A stretch of 64,000 nucleotides of DNA from Synchiropus splendidus (lineage: Eukaryota > Chordata > Actinopteri > Syngnathiformes > Callionymidae). Shown piece by piece: positions 62,701 to 64,000 of this stretch (position 1 is the first letter of the stretch; each line of letters starts with the position of its first letter). The position numbers were made by a program, and so were the translations under genes. The DNA lies in NCBI RefSeq assembly GCF_027744825.2, contig NC_071334.1, positions 5,699,937 through 5,763,936 on the forward strand, written 5' to 3'. The notes under the pieces were generated by a model. The model was given only the letters and a program-made list of their open reading frames with translations, was not told where the DNA came from and did not search any database.

Positions 62701-63924
62701 TAAAGTGGTACGTGCGTGGCGAGAGTCACATCTTGTAAAAATTAAGAGCCGACTTGTTTTCATTTATTATGTGATAAAATGTTCAGGAACTCGAACACAT
62801 GCTGGTGCGCACTCATGCTGCTGGGGCGTCAGGGTCATTATTGGCTTGGAAAGCTTTGAAGACGGCGAGCGGATCAGGTTTTTGTCAAAGAAAAGTTGAC
62901 CAAAAGTTCAGAGTCTAGCTCGAGCGTGTATGAAGGCAAAGCTAAGACCTTAAATGTGGTCTTAAATCTTGATACTTGAGAACTCCTGTCCAGATATGCG
63001 AATTCAGATCATGAAATGTGAACGTCTAGTCTGACTCTTGTAGCCAGGCGTCGAGCTAGTGGGGTGTCCTAAGCATGCTGTAAACTAAGAAACATGACAA
63101 ATAGGACTTGCCATTTTTTTAGTGCCTCTATAGTGCCATAATCGTAGTACCGCCATCCTTATTTCTCTGAAATGGTTTTTTTTTTCCTGGTAATTTCACT
63201 GAACCAGATCGAACTTGCCCATTTTCATGTTATTTAACTGGTGAGTTTGCCCTGGCGGGTGCAGAAAGTGCATGGTACATTGTGGATGTGGACATGATCA
63301 TGGTGGTTTTCAGCATGTTTTTAATGGAAAAACGGAAAATGACCGACAGGCGTGCGTTACTCGCGGAACTGACTAGTGCTACTTTGTGAATCCGGACCGT
63401 CCAGATATATTAAGAGACAAACTGGGTGATAACTGCTGCAGACAGGAGAGAGATTTGCTTCTCATGATTAAAAAATAGCATTTTAGATGTCACCAACCAG
63501 ATGGGACGCCCTGTCGCTAAATCCTAGTAGAAAACCTGCTTTAGGCTAGTGATGGGTGGATGAGGTTTCATGAAACAGTGTCCTGATTTTCAAAGGCTTC
63601 CATTCAATGAATTCTCACATCATTTTTAGACCAAGAGCGCCACCTAGTGGCCTCTGAAAATGAGGACACTGTTTCATGCCATACTGTTTTATGATACCTC
63701 ATCGACCCATCACTACTTGAGCCTATTATTATTGAGCAGCTGGAGCCTTCATTATTCCATCTTCTCTAACTGTTGAGTCTGTCTGGCAGGTGACCAGCTC
63801 ACCGGTGTCCATGGACATGAATGGCCTGTCGGTGCCCACGGAGTTCCTCTCTCGTCACAACTCAGATGGCATCATCACTTTTGTGGACCCACGCTGCATC
63901 AACGTCATTGGCTACCAACCTCAA
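32518..63924 (+). CDS. arnt2: Aryl hydrocarbon receptor nuclear translocator 2, 5' part, 11 exons, 378 codons (3' end off window)
   Basis: ARNT2 is a nuclear bHLH-PAS factor that pairs with SIM1, NPAS4, AHR or HIF-alpha and is important in brain and hypothalamus. Exons: 32518-32548, 40951-41062, 43905-43952, 45151-45198, 47122-47335, 48005-48218, 55130-55232, 59573-59638, 61050-61135, 62404-62480, 63790-63924. All introns are GT-AG and the frame is continuous for 1134 nt. Residues 1-48 form a Gly/Ala-rich N-terminus ending RGGKRRSAG, then an acidic [15 protein letters not shown]. The bHLH is about 80-135 ([15 protein letters not shown]83, E87 and R91 at the E-box contact positions). PAS-A begins near 152 and PAS-B near 350. 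N-terminal MATPAAVNP and the [10 protein letters not shown] helix mark ARNT2 rather than ARNT1. The 16-residue exon 4 insert is known to me from fish ARNT2 and absent from the human reference form. The rest of PAS-B and the transactivation domain lie beyond the window. Confidence 0.96.
32549..40950 (+). other. ARNT2 intron 1
   Basis: 8.4 kb. It contains a family P repeat at 35395-35585, an AT-rich element at about 38268-39060 beginning AGGGCTGGGCAAAAAT, and a hAT-like start AGGGATGCACTGATGAGG at about 39130. The stretch 32800-35390 shows no exon; a block at 34320-34400 resembles 63275-63340. Nothing recognised at 35600-38260. Confidence 0.6.
35395..35585. repeat. Family P palindromic repeat copy
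   Basis: Left arm ACAGATGGCGCTGTCTACTG, middle CCCTCACATCATTTCTAAAG, right arm CACCATCTAGTGGCCTCTGA and CATGATGCCTCATCTGCCCA. Confidence 0.75.
40951..41062 (+). CDS. arnt2: ARNT2 exon 2 (residues 11-48)
   Basis: After a long T-tract acceptor it encodes [20 protein letters not shown], then [18 protein letters not shown], and ends GG before the donor GTGAGT. GGKRRS is a likely basic nuclear-localisation patch. Confidence 0.93.
41063..43904 (+). other. ARNT2 intron 2
   Basis: 2.8 kb, no exon seen. A block at about 42320-42680 with ACAATATGC and ATTGCGACATGATACGATAC motifs looks like transposon-derived sequence. A (CA)n run lies at 43114-43136. Confidence 0.55.
43114..43136. repeat. (CA)n microsatellite
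   Basis: About 11 CA units in ARNT2 intron 2. Confidence 0.95.
43905..43952 (+). CDS. arnt2: ARNT2 exon 3 (residues 48-64)
   Basis: Encodes [15 protein letters not shown], the acidic patch conserved in ARNT proteins, then AG before the donor GTGAGA. Confidence 0.94.
44215..44229 (-). promoter_or_regulatory. CTCF-like core motif, not within a visible repeat
   Basis: On the minus strand CCAGCAGAGGGCGGT fits the CTCF core. In ARNT2 intron 3, outside any recognised family P copy. Confidence 0.45.
44230..45150 (+). other. ARNT2 intron 3, remaining part
   Basis: AT-rich, no exon or repeat recognised. Confidence 0.5.
45151..45198 (+). CDS. arnt2: ARNT2 exon 4, symmetric 48-nt cassette (residues 64-80)
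   Basis: Encodes [15 protein letters not shown] between split arginine codons, directly before the basic region. Exact length (48 nt) and equal phase on both sides mean that skipping it keeps the frame and yields FSRENHSEI, the human ARNT2 arrangement. Acceptor TTCTGCAG; donor GTAGGG is weaker than the GTGAG-type donors elsewhere, consistent with regulated use. Similar to the ARNT1 segment upstream of ENHSEIE. Confidence 0.88.
45735..46085. repeat. Two adjacent family P copies
   Basis: The copy at 45735-45930 includes AGCGCCATCTGGTGG (45854-45868). The copy at 45955-46085 includes AGTGCCATCTAGTGG (46035-46049). The left copy opens with ACACAGTATTGAAGGG, the sequence amplified in the 32-bp minisatellite at 13690-14577. 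In ARNT2 intron 4. Confidence 0.75.
47122..47335 (+). CDS. arnt2: ARNT2 exon 5, bHLH domain (residues 80-151)
   Basis: Encodes [20 protein letters not shown], then [20 protein letters not shown] and [13 protein letters not shown]: the whole basic helix-loop-helix. Donor GTCAGT. Confidence 0.97.
47701..47828 (+). repeat. Dispersed repeat in intron 5, forward arm of an inverted pair
   Basis: Contains GATGATTCCAGTTCAGAACC, TCATGAGTCAGTCTC and CAAACTAGTTTAGAAGTGAT. Its close reverse complement lies at 55354-55487 in intron 7. A more diverged copy is at about 12545-12630. Confidence 0.85.
48005..48218 (+). CDS. arnt2: ARNT2 exon 6, PAS-A core (residues 152-223)
   Basis: Encodes [20 protein letters not shown], then [20 protein letters not shown] and the [18 protein letters not shown] block that define the first PAS fold. 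Donor GTAAGA. Confidence 0.97.
49410..49560. repeat. Diverged family P copy with two CTCF-like cores
   Basis: CCACTAGGTGGCACT on the plus strand (49421-49435) and AGCGCCCCCTTCTGG (49494-49508, minus-strand CCAGAAGGGGGCGCT) face each other 58 bp apart, joined by a CCTCACATCATTTTTAAAC block typical of family P. Confidence 0.65.
52115..52252. mobile_element. Small inverted-repeat element (MITE), about 138 bp
   Basis: The left end TGGGCCTCATTTATAAAC and right end (reverse) TGGGGCCTCATTTCTAAAAC are near-perfect inverted repeats. Non-coding. Confidence 0.75.
53915..54290 (-). mobile_element. Dispersed element with GCTGTC-type end, copy B
   Basis: Reverse-orientation relative of 20572-20978, with AATCTCAATTAACCGTAC at one end and TATTGACAGCCC at the other. 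Non-coding. Confidence 0.6.
55130..55232 (+). CDS. arnt2: ARNT2 exon 7 (residues 223-257)
   Basis: Encodes [20 protein letters not shown], then [13 protein letters not shown], a stretch of PAS-A that is nearly invariant among ARNT proteins. Donor GTGAGT. Confidence 0.97.
55354..55487 (-). repeat. Dispersed repeat in intron 7, reverse arm of an inverted pair
   Basis: A close reverse complement of 47701-47828 (shared ATCACTTCTAAACTAGTTTG, GACTGACTCATGAAA, CTGAACTGGAATCATCAACT). Together they flank exons 6 and 7. Confidence 0.85.
55488..58058 (+). other. ARNT2 intron 7, unremarkable part
   Basis: No exon, RNA gene or recognisable repeat seen in this AT-rich stretch. Confidence 0.5.
58059..58843. 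mobile_element. Nested transposons: older element interrupted by a Tigger/pogo-like insertion
   Basis: The inner element starts at 58130 with CAGTGGTGCCTCGGTTTTCG after a TA, and runs to about 58415 with repeated TTCGAAC blocks and a diverged right end. The outer element shows GGGCCAATATCGATG on the left and ACCGATATATCGGTCAAC on the right (about 58825-58843). Neither encodes a transposase. Confidence 0.6.
59573..59638 (+). CDS. arnt2: ARNT2 exon 8 (residues 257-279)
   Basis: Encodes [20 protein letters not shown] and Y between split arginine codons. CGSAPLDH is ARNT2-type, unlike the ARNT1 CGSSSVDP. Donor GTATGG. Confidence 0.95.
59639..61049 (+). other. ARNT2 intron 8
   Basis: 1.4 kb with no recognised feature. 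Confidence 0.5.
61050..61135 (+). CDS. arnt2: ARNT2 exon 9 (residues 279-308)
   Basis: Encodes [20 protein letters not shown], then YIKAWPPA, the last strands of PAS-A. Confidence 0.96.
61136..62403 (+). other. ARNT2 intron 9
   Basis: 1.3 kb with no exon. A CTCF-like core on the minus strand (61754-61768, TTGCCAGGGGGCACT) is the only notable motif. Confidence 0.5.
62404..62480 (+). CDS. arnt2: ARNT2 exon 10 (residues 308-333)
   Basis: Encodes [20 protein letters not shown], then IGRLQ, the linker between PAS-A and PAS-B. Donor GTGTGT. Confidence 0.95.
63548..63715. repeat. Family P palindromic repeat, near-complete copy
   Basis: TGATGGGTGGATGAGGTTTC, TTCTCACATCATTTTTAGAC, AGCGCCACCTAGTGG (63636-63650) and ATGATACCTCATCGACCCAT in order. 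In ARNT2 intron 10, 75 bp from exon 11. Confidence 0.8.
63790..63924 (+). CDS. arnt2: ARNT2 exon 11, start of PAS-B (residues 334-378)
   Basis: Encodes [20 protein letters not shown], then [20 protein letters not shown] and GYQPQ. Donor GTGAGT. It is the last exon in the window; the protein continues beyond it. Confidence 0.96.
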
Positions 63925-64000
63925 GTGAGTTTCTCTGAATGGCTGCCAAGAAAATTGTGACCATTGACAGATGAAGTGGTTGATGTGCTGTTAGTTTTGT

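Overview
This is vertebrate nuclear DNA, almost certainly from a ray-finned (teleost) fish. The coding sequence sits in short, GT-AG-bounded exons separated by long AT-rich introns. Microsatellites, minisatellites and non-autonomous DNA transposons are abundant. The proteins match vertebrate MTHFS, FAH, CTXND1 and ARNT2, which to my knowledge lie in the same neighbourhood on human 15q25. ARNT2 carries a YDDDQIP-type insert that I know from zebrafish. No database search was possible, so identities rest on recognising the proteins and on exon lengths.

Layout. (1) 1-322: a (AC)n(AT)n microsatellite, then the first coding exon of MTHFS on the minus strand; the rest of that gene lies to the left of the window. 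(2) 323-2716: a 2.4-kb head-to-head interval between MTHFS and FAH, with a full CRE, an ETS-like site and CCAAT boxes, and a TA-flanked inverted-repeat element holding an internal tandem array. (3) 2717-11701: the complete FAH gene, 14 coding exons, 418 aa. Exons 1-13 have the lengths I recall for human FAH, and every active-site residue I checked is present. (4) 11702-32300: intergenic DNA rich in repeats (a 32-bp minisatellite with higher-order structure, a 28-bp minisatellite, hAT-like elements). It holds one small gene, CTXND1, on the minus strand at 19260-19442. (5) 32300-64000: the 5' part of ARNT2. Eleven coding exons (378 codons) run from the N-terminus through bHLH and PAS-A into the start of PAS-B; the remainder is beyond the right edge.

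The genes do not form an operon. MTHFS serves one-carbon metabolism, FAH is the last step of tyrosine breakdown, CTXND1 is a small membrane protein of unknown role, and ARNT2 is a neural and developmental bHLH-PAS partner. They are neighbours by conserved synteny.

The most notable non-genic signals are these. A dispersed family of inverted-arm repeats spreads CTCF-like core motifs through the window. A pair of near-identical inverted repeats flanks ARNT2 exons 6-7. A symmetric cassette exon sits just before the ARNT2 basic region. An out-of-frame uORF overlaps the CTXND1 start. Two long palindromes lie in FAH introns, one made of paired TCF/LEF-like sites. I found no tRNA, rRNA, CRISPR array or undescribed multi-gene system.
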